Shown here: positions 1-7,452 of the stretch, piece after piece
Layout of the letters: each line of letters starts with the position of its first letter
Position numbering within the stretch: the first letter of the stretch is position 1
Translations under genes and position numbers: made by a program
The notes under the pieces: model-generated
Told to the model about the DNA's origin: nothing
Database searches by the model: none
What the model saw: the letters and a program-made list of their open reading frames with translations, nothing else
Virus record (IMG/VR): IMGVR_UViG_3300027728_000041
Coordinates: 1-35,039 of that record
Source: a virus
Reading direction: 5' to 3' (one strand)
Length of the DNA stretch: 35,039 bases

Positions 1-1419
1 CTTGGGGTCGATACTCTGCATCATCTCCTGCAGGCTGACCGGCGGCTGACCCGCCTTCTGCCGAGCAATGTTGTACTTGTTGACAAGAGAGTTTTGCGCG
101 TCCCTGACTGCCTGGGCGTATTCCTTGGTGCCCATGGTTTGGGTGCCAAGTCGACCCATGGCGGCCTTGGCCTGTGCGCCTTCAGCCTCGGTGATCGCGC
201 CAGCGCCCTTAATCGAGTTGAAGGCGTTCAGGAAAATCTCGCCTTGTAGCTGGCTGATCCTGGACTGCACACCGGCACGCTTTTCGGACTGGATTATCTC
301 AGGCGTGCGCCCGCCGACAAATCCAGTCGCGAGGCCAAGGTTCTTGTCGGCCAGGAGCTTCTCGCTGTTGGCGAGGAATGCCAGCGTGTCCTCGTGGGCC
401 TTGGACAGCGCGACCTGGGCATCGCCAAGACCCTCGCCGCGCTTCTGGGCTGCCGCAAGCGCAGCCTTCTCCTCGGGGCTCGCGGCTTGTCCCGCGCGCA
501 CCTGCTCGGCCTGCTTCAAAACGATTTCATAGTTTTTGCGCGCCTGATCGTTGGTCTGGCGCGCGTTGTCTGCGGCTTTGTCGTCGCCATAAACCGACAG
601 CGCGGCGAGATCCTCGTCGCTGTAGGGCACCGTAAATGGCGGAAGCGCGCTCTGGTCGTACTTGCTGGTGACGCCGGTCTTCTGGGCTCCGCCGACTGCA
701 GCAGGCGCGGCTGGGGACCGCGGTGCCACCGGCTGGCCCGGCGCAGGCATGCCACCCATATCGACGGTCGTGCCCGGCAATTGGGGTGTGCCTCCAGGAG
801 TCCCGGAAACGGGCGCTGGAGGCCCGTTTGGGATTTTGGCACCTGGTACAGCGGGCGTCCTCTGGATCGCCGCAGGCGGTGCCGCCGTGCCAGCTGGGTG
901 CAGCTTCCCTTGGTCACCTGCCATCTCGCCGTACGTGTTGTAGATTTTGCCGCTCTTGATCTTCAGGGAAACAGCGAGGTTGTGCTGCTTCAGCGCCTGC
1001 AACTGCTGGTCGATCTTGGCCTTCATGTTGGACATCGCTGCCGGGCCGACGACTTTGTCGACAAAGTCGACGCCCTCGCTCTCGATCCCTGTGCGGCGCT
1101 TGTTCTCTTGATCGATGAATTGCTGGTTGTACCGCTGCGGATTGCTGTCACCAGCCCAGGCAAGCATACCAGCCGAGCCAGCACCGGCCAGGGCATGGAT
1201 CGGGCCATATGCTGGCTGACGGTTGGGGATGTTGTTTTTGGCATAGGTCATGCCATCGAGCAGCCGGAAGTATTCAGCGCTGGACGGGTCGTCGCGCTTG
1301 ATGCCCATCCGGCCCAGGGTTTCTTCCATCGCCTTGGTGTTGACGACCTCGGTCGGCTGCTGTTCTGGCAGTAGGCTGTCCTTGATCTTTTTGAAGATGT
1401 CATCCGAGCCGTCATCCAT
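1..1419 (-). CDS. Virion-internal / DNA-ejection-type protein, C-terminus cut by window edge
   Basis: The reading frame is open from the ATG at 1419 to the left edge (473 codons, no stop), so the 3' end is missing. The protein starts MDDGSDDIFKKI. A Pro/Ala-rich linker lies near residues 175-245, followed by a long charged, probably coiled helical part. Near residues 370-450 there is a segment with 'GFVGGRTPEI', 'RISQLQGEIFLNAF' and 'GAGAITEAEG', a pattern I associate with C-terminal parts of many phage structural or DNA-ejection proteins; that link is from memory and inferred. It overlaps the upstream hydrolase gene by 8 bases and is the last visible gene of the late block. Exact role in the particle is unknown. 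Confidence 0.75.
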   Translation of the reverse strand, partial: MDDGSDDIFKKIKDSLLPEQQPTEVVNTKAMEETLGRMGIKRDDPSSAEYFRLLDGMTYAKNNIPNRQPAYGPIHALAGAGSAGMLAWAGDSNPQRYNQQFIDQENKRRTGIESEGVDFVDKVVGPAAMSNMKAKIDQQLQALKQHNLAVSLKIKSGKIYNTYGEMAGDQGKLHPAGTAAPPAAIQRTPAVPGAKIPNGPPAPVSGTPGGTPQLPGTTVDMGGMPAPGQPVAPRSPAAPAAVGGAQKTGVTSKYDQSALPPFTVPYSDEDLAALSVYGDDKAADNARQTNDQARKNYEIVLKQAEQVRAGQAASPEEKAALAAAQKRGEGLGDAQVALSKAHEDTLAFLANSEKLLADKNLGLATGFVGGRTPEIIQSEKRAGVQSRISQLQGEIFLNAFNSIKGAGAITEAEGAQAKAAMGRLGTQTMGTKEYAQAVRDAQNSLVNKYNIARQKAGQPPVSLQEMMQSIDPK

Positions 1420-2317
1420 GGCGCTTCCTCGTCGCGATAAACGGTGTCAGGAACGCCTGCAGGGCTTTCTGGCCGCGCCGGGTCGGCTCCTTACCAGCCT
1501 CGACCTGGGCCGCCAGCGAGCGCGGGTCGCCCATCTCCTGATTTTGTCCTCCACCGGTTGTGGTATTCGCACCCCCCGTCAAGCCCTTGCCGAGGTCCGC
1601 CAGCGGCTTCGTGAACGGTACTTGGGGAAGCGAGGCCAATGCCGTGGGCTTGACTGCGGCAGCAGGTGGCGGCTCGGCGACGAACGGTGTGTTAGGCGCT
1701 GCCAGGGCTGCGCGGGCGTCGTCGGGTTCAGTGATCTGCGGCTTGACCTTGAAGTCGCCCGGCAGCAGCGAGAGCTTCACACGGGCGTCGTCGGGCTCCA
1801 TGCTAGAGCCCTTGTAGGCGACGCTGTGCAGGCCCTCAGGAGCCAGAAACGCGTGGCTGCCGTCCGTCATCGTCTGGTTTTTGTATTCCTTGGTGTCCCA
1901 GTTGTAGCCGGTCCACTTGGGCCAGGACCGGTACTTGTTGGGCTCGCGAGCGGTCAGCGCTTCCATAACCCTCGGGTGAGCCAGGAAGTGCGTCGCGCCA
2001 CCGACAGGGTCCTCATTCTCTCCAGCCGCACGCTGGCGTACCCAGTCGGTCAGCTGCTGGTGGTCCGGCTTGCCGACAATGCTCCGCAGGCGGCTCTGCT
2101 GGGCAGGCTCGATCGTGGGTTGATAGATCGCGCCGGAAACGTGCTGACCCAGCCCGACGCCCGCCTTGGCCGCGCGGTTCACCATTGCGCCAGCTGCGTT
2201 GCGTGCGTGCTCGGGATTGCGCCCGTCGGCCTCCATCAGGGCCATTACGGCAGCCTTCTGGTGGTCGTCGAGACTGTTCCACAAGTCGTCGCTGCCGGTC
2301 CAAGTTCTGTGCCCCAT
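1412..2317 (-). CDS. Cell-wall hydrolase-like (SleB-type) virion lysin
   Basis: This 301-residue protein has an N-terminal domain (about residues 1-165) that resembles phage cell-wall hydrolases of the SleB/transglycosylase-like kind. Visible signs are the 'ALMEADGR' helix with the candidate catalytic Glu near residue 29, 'AAGAMVNRA', a spacer with 'IYQPTIEPAQQ', then 'DPVGGATHFLAHP' and 'GSHAFLAPEG', which match the conserved Gly-Ala-Thr-His-Phe/Tyr block. The remaining C-terminal half is Pro/Ala-rich and probably flexible. The start overlaps the previous stop as TGATG at 2317-2319. Its position among late tail or ejection genes suggests a particle-borne enzyme that opens peptidoglycan during DNA entry rather than the lysis endolysin; no holin lies next to it. 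Confidence 0.7.
   Translation of the reverse strand: MGHRTWTGSDDLWNSLDDHQKAAVMALMEADGRNPEHARNAAGAMVNRAAKAGVGLGQHVSGAIYQPTIEPAQQSRLRSIVGKPDHQQLTDWVRQRAAGENEDPVGGATHFLAHPRVMEALTAREPNKYRSWPKWTGYNWDTKEYKNQTMTDGSHAFLAPEGLHSVAYKGSSMEPDDARVKLSLLPGDFKVKPQITEPDDARAALAAPNTPFVAEPPPAAAVKPTALASLPQVPFTKPLADLGKGLTGGANTTTGGGQNQEMGDPRSLAAQVEAGKEPTRRGQKALQAFLTPFIATRKRHG
1556..1584 (-). promoter_or_regulatory. Late-promoter-like motif, copy E (inside hydrolase gene)
   Basis: On the minus strand this reads TTGACG, seven bases, then CGAATACCACA, with the same spacing as the copies at 15849 and 21467. It lies inside the hydrolase coding sequence about 140 bases before the start of the ejection-type gene (1419), so it could give that gene its own transcript. 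Assigned by similarity to the other copies only. Confidence 0.4.
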
Positions 2318-3579
2318 CAGGCAGCCCTCTTTTTGCCGCCCTCAAGTTTGGCCAGCTTGGTGTCGATCGCCTGGACGGCCTGGGTGAGCATGCCGAGCTG
2401 CTCGCCCATGTCGTAATGCTTGTACCCACCGATCTCGGGCGCGGCATTGCCGGTCGCCTTTTCGAGGTCCTGGACCATAAAGCCGGTGCGGCGGCCCTCT
2501 GGTGCGCCCATGCGCCCCTTGGCGTCGTCGTTGTACTCCCAGGTCTTAGGCATCAGCTGGCGGATCGTCTTCAGCGCGTCTTCAGGGTCTGCGTCCTTGA
2601 TCTTTTCCTTCGACCGCTCGTCAGACAGGCCCATCAACGTCGGCAGCGCCGACAACAGCGACCCGCCGACCTGCCCCCAGATAGCGCCTGAACCCATGTT
2701 GCGGGTGCTGTTCTGAGTGGTCGAACTGGCCGGATTGAATCCATTCTGGGCTGCCAACAGCTGGGCGGCATAGGTCTCGTTGTCGCGCTGCGCGTTGAGC
2801 GCGGTGTCGCGCCGGGTTTGATCCATGCCCTGGATCTGCGAGCCGACACCCGCGAGCGCGTTGATGTCGTTGCCTGCGATTTTCTGGTCCTGCTCAGCAA
2901 GGTTGCCGAGCTGCTGCCCAGCCGCGCCCATGCGGGTGGCGTTGGCTTGGTCGTTCTGGTTGTTCTGGGCGATGTCAGACGCACCCATCTGGTGGAACTG
3001 GTTGGCCTGGGTCTGCGCCCGGCCAAAGGCGTCCTGCAGGTACGAGCCGACGTTCATGTCGTGGCCCTTGAGCGCGTTCGCCGAGGCGACCGCCTGACGG
3101 GATCCGCCATAACTCTTCGAGAACTTGTCGTTGATACCGTTCAGCTGTTGGCTGAAATTCATGTTCATCTGGTCGAGACCTGCGCCCACGAATGGGTTCA
3201 TCGCCGACTGCCTGGCCGTGTCGTAGTTGAAGGTGCCGTTATCCCAACCCATACCGGTCGAGGAGATGTTGGTTCCGGTCGGTGCGCCGCCCATGGCCGT
3301 CATGCCCTTGGCGAGGTCCATGGTCGGCTGCTGCGCGCCCTGCATATCGCGGGTCGTCTGGAATGCGTCGTTCTGATCCTGGCTGAACGGCGCGACGTAC
3401 GTGTCGGCCACGCCCTGACTGGCGCTGTCCCAGTTGAAATCAGGGCGTGCGTCTGGGGCGACCATGTTGTCGCCTGAGCCACCAAAATAGTGATTATTGA
3501 ACGCCGTCAGCGTATCGCGCTGCTCGGGGCTCAACTCTGTCTTGTTAGTGACTGTCTGACTACCGCCGCCGCTCGACAT
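2317..3579 (-). CDS. Structural protein with C-terminal S74 intramolecular chaperone domain
   Basis: 420 residues. The N-terminal two thirds are Asn/Gln/Ala-rich and low in hydrophobic core ('GSRQAVASANALKG', 'AQNNQNDQANATRMG'), as in phage ejection or tail-needle proteins. The last ~100 residues form a Peptidase_S74-type domain: 'LSDERSKEKIK', 'ALKTIRQLMPKTWEYN', 'GRRTGFMVQDLEKA'. Ser319 and Lys324 keep the Ser-x4-Lys spacing of the self-cleaving dyad known from endosialidase-type chaperone domains, so autocleavage just before Ser319 is expected. It lacks the long beta-helix spike that usually precedes S74. The ATG directly follows the TAA of the GNAT-like gene. Exact structural role is not known. 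Confidence 0.75.
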   Translation of the reverse strand: MSSGGGSQTVTNKTELSPEQRDTLTAFNNHYFGGSGDNMVAPDARPDFNWDSASQGVADTYVAPFSQDQNDAFQTTRDMQGAQQPTMDLAKGMTAMGGAPTGTNISSTGMGWDNGTFNYDTARQSAMNPFVGAGLDQMNMNFSQQLNGINDKFSKSYGGSRQAVASANALKGHDMNVGSYLQDAFGRAQTQANQFHQMGASDIAQNNQNDQANATRMGAAGQQLGNLAEQDQKIAGNDINALAGVGSQIQGMDQTRRDTALNAQRDNETYAAQLLAAQNGFNPASSTTQNSTRNMGSGAIWGQVGGSLLSALPTLMGLSDERSKEKIKDADPEDALKTIRQLMPKTWEYNDDAKGRMGAPEGRRTGFMVQDLEKATGNAAPEIGGYKHYDMGEQLGMLTQAVQAIDTKLAKLEGGKKRAA

Positions 3580-4074
3580 TTATGCCTCCTTCGGCTGGAA
3601 CAGATAGTTGCCGCCGACACGCGGAAAACCGGCGCGCTCCATCAGCCGCTCCTTGGCCTCCAGGCGGACCTCGCCCGAACCAATCCGGACCAGCAGCTGC
3701 AGCCCGGCGGCCTGCGCGCCCGACTTGGCTGCATTCAGGAGCGCCACGCCGACCGGCACGTTACCGGCAGACCGGCTGCGGTACTCCGGCAACACGTAGT
3801 AGTGGATACTCTCCAGATAGCTGACTTTGTGGTTCCAGTGCCACCTGGACAGGGCGAGGCAGAGCCCGCCGACGAGCTTCTGGCGCTTCGCGTCAACGTT
3901 TTCGGCGGCCACGAACACGAGACCCTGCGAGATCTGCTCCAGGCCGGTGCGGTAGGCGGTCTCGGGGTCGTATGGCGCAATGAGGCCGTTCGCCTCCTCG
4001 ATCCCGCGATGAAGCAGGCCCTCCAGGGCGTTTAGGTCAAAGAACTCGGCCTTGCGGATCTCGATCGTGGTCAT
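3580..4074 (-). CDS. GNAT-fold N-acetyltransferase-like protein
   Basis: 164 residues with a GNAT-like layout: an N-terminal 'IRKAEFFDLNALEGLL' strand-helix, a beta segment 'KLVGGLCLALSR', then 'SYLESIHYYVLPEYRSRSAGNVPVGVALLNAAKSGA' interrupted as in the acetyl-CoA loop (here R-S-R-S-A-G instead of a clean Q/RxxGxG/A), followed by 'AAGLQLLVRIGSG'. Such GNAT-like proteins are common among phage late genes, where they may modify a virion or host protein; substrate unknown. The weak cofactor loop means it could be a non-catalytic relative. It sits between low-complexity and S74 protein genes, with one base after the preceding TAA. Confidence 0.65.
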   Translation of the reverse strand: MTTIEIRKAEFFDLNALEGLLHRGIEEANGLIAPYDPETAYRTGLEQISQGLVFVAAENVDAKRQKLVGGLCLALSRWHWNHKVSYLESIHYYVLPEYRSRSAGNVPVGVALLNAAKSGAQAAGLQLLVRIGSGEVRLEAKERLMERAGFPRVGGNYLFQPKEA

Positions 4075-4075
4075 G

Positions 4076-4501
4076 TTACCTCATCGGGCGCGGCAGCCCG
4101 TTTGACCCCAGCAACGTCTTGTTGATTGGCGGCTGGGTCTGCGGCTTTCCTGGCATTGTCGGTTGGGTCTGCTGGGGTGGAGTGCCGTAAGGCGAGATCC
4201 CGCCGCGCGGCGGCTGGGTCTGCGGCTTTCCGGGCATGGGCTGCTTAGCCTGCTGGGGTTGACGTCCAGGCCGAGCGAATAGCGATTGCAGCTGGCTCAT
4301 CCAGTTTCGCATGCCGTTCATGCCGCCCGCCATGCCGCCACCGGCAGCAGGTGTCATCGGCATCGACTGCGGCGCACCAGACTGTGGAGCAGGCATAAAC
4401 GGCGACACGCCGCCCCCGGGAGCGGTCGGCGAGGTCTGCGGTCCGGTCGGCTGGGATGGCTTTGCACCCCCACCCATCGCTGCAAACGGCGGCATGGTCA
4501 T
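4076..4501 (-). CDS. Pro/Gln/Gly-rich low-complexity late protein
   Basis: 141 residues from the ATG at 4501, chosen because it forms a TGATG overlap with the stop of the previous gene; a TTG at 4513 would add four residues. The protein is mostly Pro, Gly, Gln and Met, with a short helix 'RNWMSQLQSLFARPG' in the middle and a repeated 'MPGKPQTQPP' block. No known domain. Together with the next two genes it forms a group of small disordered late proteins, perhaps structural linkers or ejected proteins (inference). Confidence 0.65.
   Translation of the reverse strand: MTMPPFAAMGGGAKPSQPTGPQTSPTAPGGGVSPFMPAPQSGAPQSMPMTPAAGGGMAGGMNGMRNWMSQLQSLFARPGRQPQQAKQPMPGKPQTQPPRGGISPYGTPPQQTQPTMPGKPQTQPPINKTLLGSNGLPRPMR
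4128..4231. repeat. 23-bp direct repeat pair in the Pro/Gln-rich gene
   Basis: An identical 23-base unit occurs at 4128-4150 and 4209-4231. It encodes the GKPQTQPP repeat on the minus strand and probably arose by local duplication. Confidence 0.85.
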
Positions 4502-5004
4502 CAGCCCCCCCAAATCTTTTTGCGCGGGTCAGCTGCGAACGGCGATTGCGGCATGCCGTTCGCCATCTTGCCCGGCATAGCCGCAGCCTCCGGCCCACCC
4601 AGTGCGCCTGTGCCGCTACCCGGAAGTCCGCCGCTCATGGGGCGGCCACCGGCAGCCATTTGGCCGATTGCCTGCGTTGGGTCGTTTGGTTTGCCGCCGG
4701 TTGCGGGTGCGCCGCCGCCAGATGGCAGTCCGGCTTGATCTGTGAAACTTTTACCAATGCTGGACCCCATCTGCTTTAGGGCTGCGCTCTGGTTTTTGGG
4801 ATCCATGGCGCTGGTCTGGAGCCTGTCCAGCATACCGGGCGGACTCTTTGGGTCGAGCGCATTTAGACCCTCCATGCCGGGCGGTGGCGCGGCAGCGCCC
4901 ATGGGTGCCGCCTCTCCTCCAGCACCCGCCTGCGGAAGCGCGGCAAATGGAGATTGCACGCCACCCTGACTTCCCATCAGGAGCTTGAGCATCTCTGCAT
5001 CCAT
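4501..5004 (-). CDS. Gly/Pro/Ala-rich low-complexity late protein
   Basis: 167 residues, start MDAEMLKLLMGSQGG. The sequence is dominated by Gly, Ala, Pro and Met, with one likely helical piece around 'GMLDRLQTSAMDPKNQSAALKQMGSSIGKSF'. It contains 'QSPFAA' twice, near the N-terminus and near the C-terminus (MPQSPFAADPRKK); the same short motif appears in two other late genes here. The start overlaps the preceding stop (TAATG at 5002-5006). No function can be assigned. Confidence 0.65.
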   Translation of the reverse strand: MDAEMLKLLMGSQGGVQSPFAALPQAGAGGEAAPMGAAAPPPGMEGLNALDPKSPPGMLDRLQTSAMDPKNQSAALKQMGSSIGKSFTDQAGLPSGGGAPATGGKPNDPTQAIGQMAAGGRPMSGGLPGSGTGALGGPEAAAMPGKMANGMPQSPFAADPRKKIWGG

Positions 5005-5195
5005 TATGGCAGCACTCCCCTTGTCGTCAGTGTGGCGATGAGTGTGTTGAGGGTAGTGGTATTCGTTTCGATGTCACGATTGATTTGCGCCAGCGCACCC
5101 TCGATGTCGCTACGCGTGCGCTGCTCGTTGCTGCGCTCGTATGCGCTGGGCGCAATCGGCAGCGTCTTGGTCGTCTTTTTGCGGTCGGGACTCAT
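5004..5195 (-). CDS. Small helical late protein, unknown function
   Basis: 63 residues. The N-terminus is basic (MSPDRKKTTKTL); the rest looks like one helix or coiled coil with a Thr/Asn-rich stretch (DIETNTTTLNTLIATL). It is tied to both neighbours: its ATG overlaps the stop of the tail protein (ATGA) and its stop overlaps the next ATG. The Thr/Asn stretch is encoded by promoter-like motif copy D, so sequence here may serve two purposes. Confidence 0.6.
   Translation of the reverse strand: MSPDRKKTTKTLPIAPSAYERSNEQRTRSDIEGALAQINRDIETNTTTLNTLIATLTTRGVLP
5053..5078 (-). promoter_or_regulatory. Late-promoter-like motif, copy D (inside small gene)
   Basis: Minus strand reads GTGACA, six bases, then AACGAATACCACTA. 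The CGAATACCAC core is identical to copies B and E; the spacer is one base shorter and the TTGAC part has one change. It would serve the gene starting at 5004. Confidence 0.4.
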
Positions 5196-6736
5196 TCGCG
5201 GCCCTCCGTGGGTGCGTAGTAGATCTGAACACTGCCCATCCTAAAATCACCCTCTCCAGTCCACCGAAACGAGAACCACCTGCCCCGGGCGCGAGGGTTA
5301 AACTGCTCTGTCTCTGGCCTGATGGGGTATGGTCCCTTGATGCGCGGAGACTGGTCACGGGGGCGGCTATAGACCTCGATGGTCAGAGCGTGGTCGCCCT
5401 CGACATAGCCGAAGTCAGGTTCTACGCGTCGCAGCCTGACGTGCTGGCTCGACGCGGATTCGCCTGCCTGCGGAATGATTTCAATCCCGCCCGACTGGAG
5501 GAAGTAGTTGATTGGCACACCATCTGCTGTGGTGCCGGTCTCGTGCTGATAGACCGTCCCATCAATCCCTGTCGCCAGCGGCGCATTAGAGACATTGGTC
5601 TTGTCGATCCAGGTGGTCCGCACAAGTTGGCCAGTGGTCCAGCCCTGGGTTTTGCTGTAGGTTACATAGGAGTCGTTCTCGTCACTGCCTTGTGACGGAT
5701 AAAACCACATAACCTCATTGTACGCTTTGTTGATACAAGCAAATATCTTGTGGGCCTGCGTGCGGTTGACGCCGACCGCTTTGTTTTCGTAGCTGCCGCC
5801 CCAGGGTCCAGCGCCCCAACCATCTCCGCCCCACCCTCTATCGATGGCTGCGATAAGGTCAGACCGAGATCCACCGAACACAAACTCATTCACATCACAC
5901 TCAATCCGAGCAACGACGCCGTCACTCATGTAAAAGCCGTCAGTACCCATCCAGATCGAGGTGCCATCGTAGTCGACACCACCGTTGGGCGAGATTGCGC
6001 CGACGCCAGTGCCCTGCCGGTCAAGGTCGAACACGCTGTCACCACCAACCCACACAAAATTATGGGTGGAGTTGTCAGTCCACAGTGTCCAGCCGCCACG
6101 TGTCTGCACACTGCCGACAAGCTCGTTGCCGTTTTCGACCAGCAGGTCTCCAGCCTTATTCGTCAGTGACGGTGTCCAGTCGGTAAAGACCTCCTGGTCC
6201 GACCACGCGACGCGCAGCGGGCTGTCTGCGCCGAGCGCCACCAGGAAGCGCAAGTCAGTGACAATAATTGAGAGACACACAGCAGGCGCACCTGAGATCG
6301 CAGCAGCACGCACGCCGACGCCAGTGGCGAACACCCACTGAAAGATGGTGCCGCCACGCGGATTGGCAATCAAGTCATCGCCCGCCTTCTGCAGCGTCCA
6401 GGTACGCGGCGCGATCCCGTTAGCGCCAGTGACGAGCCCTGGCACGAGGCCGACCGGCGTGATGTCGTAAATGACGCCGTCCTTGAGGATGTAGAGCCCA
6501 GCAGCAGTCCCCCAGGCAACGAGTCTGGTCCCGTTTGTTGTTGTCCAGGCGAGCGCTGCGCGCGGAGGGTCCACTATCGGGTTGGGTGGAATATAGGTCT
6601 CCCACCCACGCCACTTTTGTGGTTGGCCCTGCCAAAAGCGCACAAGGTTACAGTCGTACCAGCGGCTCCTCGTCGCAAATAGGCTATCTTTTTTTACGAT
6701 GCCCGGCGGCATGGAGAGCGACAGTCTCTGGTCCAT
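5192..6736 (-). CDS. Tail / DNA-stabilisation-type beta-propeller virion protein
   Basis: 514 residues. The opening 'MPPGIVKKDSLFATRSRWYDCNLVRFWQGQPQKWRGW' has the pattern (RWYD.NLVRF..G.P...GW) of a widespread podovirus protein usually annotated as packaged-DNA stabilisation or tail-nozzle protein. The rest is beta-rich with repeated Trp/Gly turns ('GRGWGGDGWGAGPWGGSYENKAVG' type segments, 'KTQGWTTGQLVRTTW'), fitting a beta-propeller. The expected role is closing the portal/adaptor channel at the tail end; this is inferred from the family pattern and from its place after the tail-fibre genes. ATGA overlap with the downstream small gene; 14 bases follow the stop of the DUF4376-type gene. Confidence 0.65.
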   Translation of the reverse strand: MDQRLSLSMPPGIVKKDSLFATRSRWYDCNLVRFWQGQPQKWRGWETYIPPNPIVDPPRAALAWTTTNGTRLVAWGTAAGLYILKDGVIYDITPVGLVPGLVTGANGIAPRTWTLQKAGDDLIANPRGGTIFQWVFATGVGVRAAAISGAPAVCLSIIVTDLRFLVALGADSPLRVAWSDQEVFTDWTPSLTNKAGDLLVENGNELVGSVQTRGGWTLWTDNSTHNFVWVGGDSVFDLDRQGTGVGAISPNGGVDYDGTSIWMGTDGFYMSDGVVARIECDVNEFVFGGSRSDLIAAIDRGWGGDGWGAGPWGGSYENKAVGVNRTQAHKIFACINKAYNEVMWFYPSQGSDENDSYVTYSKTQGWTTGQLVRTTWIDKTNVSNAPLATGIDGTVYQHETGTTADGVPINYFLQSGGIEIIPQAGESASSQHVRLRRVEPDFGYVEGDHALTIEVYSRPRDQSPRIKGPYPIRPETEQFNPRARGRWFSFRWTGEGDFRMGSVQIYYAPTEGRE

Positions 6737-6750
6737 TTAGGCCCACCCAG

Positions 6751-7452
6751 TTAAGCTGCAAAAGCGGCGTCGATCTGCGCCTTCGTTGTGACAGTACCGC
6801 CTGCGATGCCAGCACTTACGGTCGCCTCCAAGTTAAACGCGTTTGAGATGTGTGACCGAGCCAAGCCGATCACCGTCAGCATTTGAGCGTTGGTCAACAT
6901 TACGAACTCGCCGCGCATCTTCCATCCAGACGGGTCTGTGCGAAGGCCAGCACCGATCGCCACCATCTCAGCGATCAGCTTAGATTGACTGTCGCGGTCC
7001 GTATTGATGATCTGATCATCAAAGCTCGCGCACCCGCCCGTTTCGAGCTGCCAGCGCTTTTCGGCGGCGTATTCGATCAATATTTGAGCTGGTATTGCCA
7101 AAATTCCAACCGCCCCGGCATCCCAGTCCACGGCCCACCGCTTGGGTGGCACGTCAGGGAGGGTTGTTGGTGGTGAGGTCAGATAACGCGCACCTGATGG
7201 CACGACGCCTGTAATGAGCCGTGCAATGCACTCCGCTTCCGTCTCGGCTGGAGTATCGATGACCGTCTCGACGCCGGTCTGCATTTCCTGCTGGTTCGTC
7301 GTCGGATTGCCGTCCGCGTCCGGATCTCCGGGCACGTCAACCATCCCCATGACGGGCAAATCGTGTGTCACGGCTGGGCGTGGCTCAACGGCAATTCCCG
7401 CCGTCCGCACCTGACCGTTGTCGTCGTAAATGATTAGCATGCTGAGGCTCAC
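6751..7452 (-). CDS. DUF4376-type tail-fibre accessory protein
   Basis: 233 residues. The last ~85 residues ('RDSQSKLIAEMVAIGAG', 'LTNAQMLTVIGLARSHI', 'TTKAQIDAAFAA') match the DUF4376 pattern found in phage tail-fibre accessory or assembly proteins. The N-terminal part is Pro/Thr-rich and acidic. The gene lies directly after the tail-fibre gene, with a GTG start overlapping its stop (GTGA at 7449-7452); an ATG four codons later (7440) is also possible. Neither start has a strong ribosome-binding site, which suggests translation coupled to the fibre gene. Likely role: fibre chaperone or fibre-tip partner (inference). Confidence 0.7.
   Translation of the reverse strand: MSLSMLIIYDDNGQVRTAGIAVEPRPAVTHDLPVMGMVDVPGDPDADGNPTTNQQEMQTGVETVIDTPAETEAECIARLITGVVPSGARYLTSPPTTLPDVPPKRWAVDWDAGAVGILAIPAQILIEYAAEKRWQLETGGCASFDDQIINTDRDSQSKLIAEMVAIGAGLRTDPSGWKMRGEFVMLTNAQMLTVIGLARSHISNAFNLEATVSAGIAGGTVTTKAQIDAAFAA

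Noticed and set aside
394-1374. Long plus-strand ORF (326 codons)
   Set aside because: Antisense to a continuous minus-strand frame with normal composition and start signals; the plus product is Arg/Leu-rich shadow sequence.
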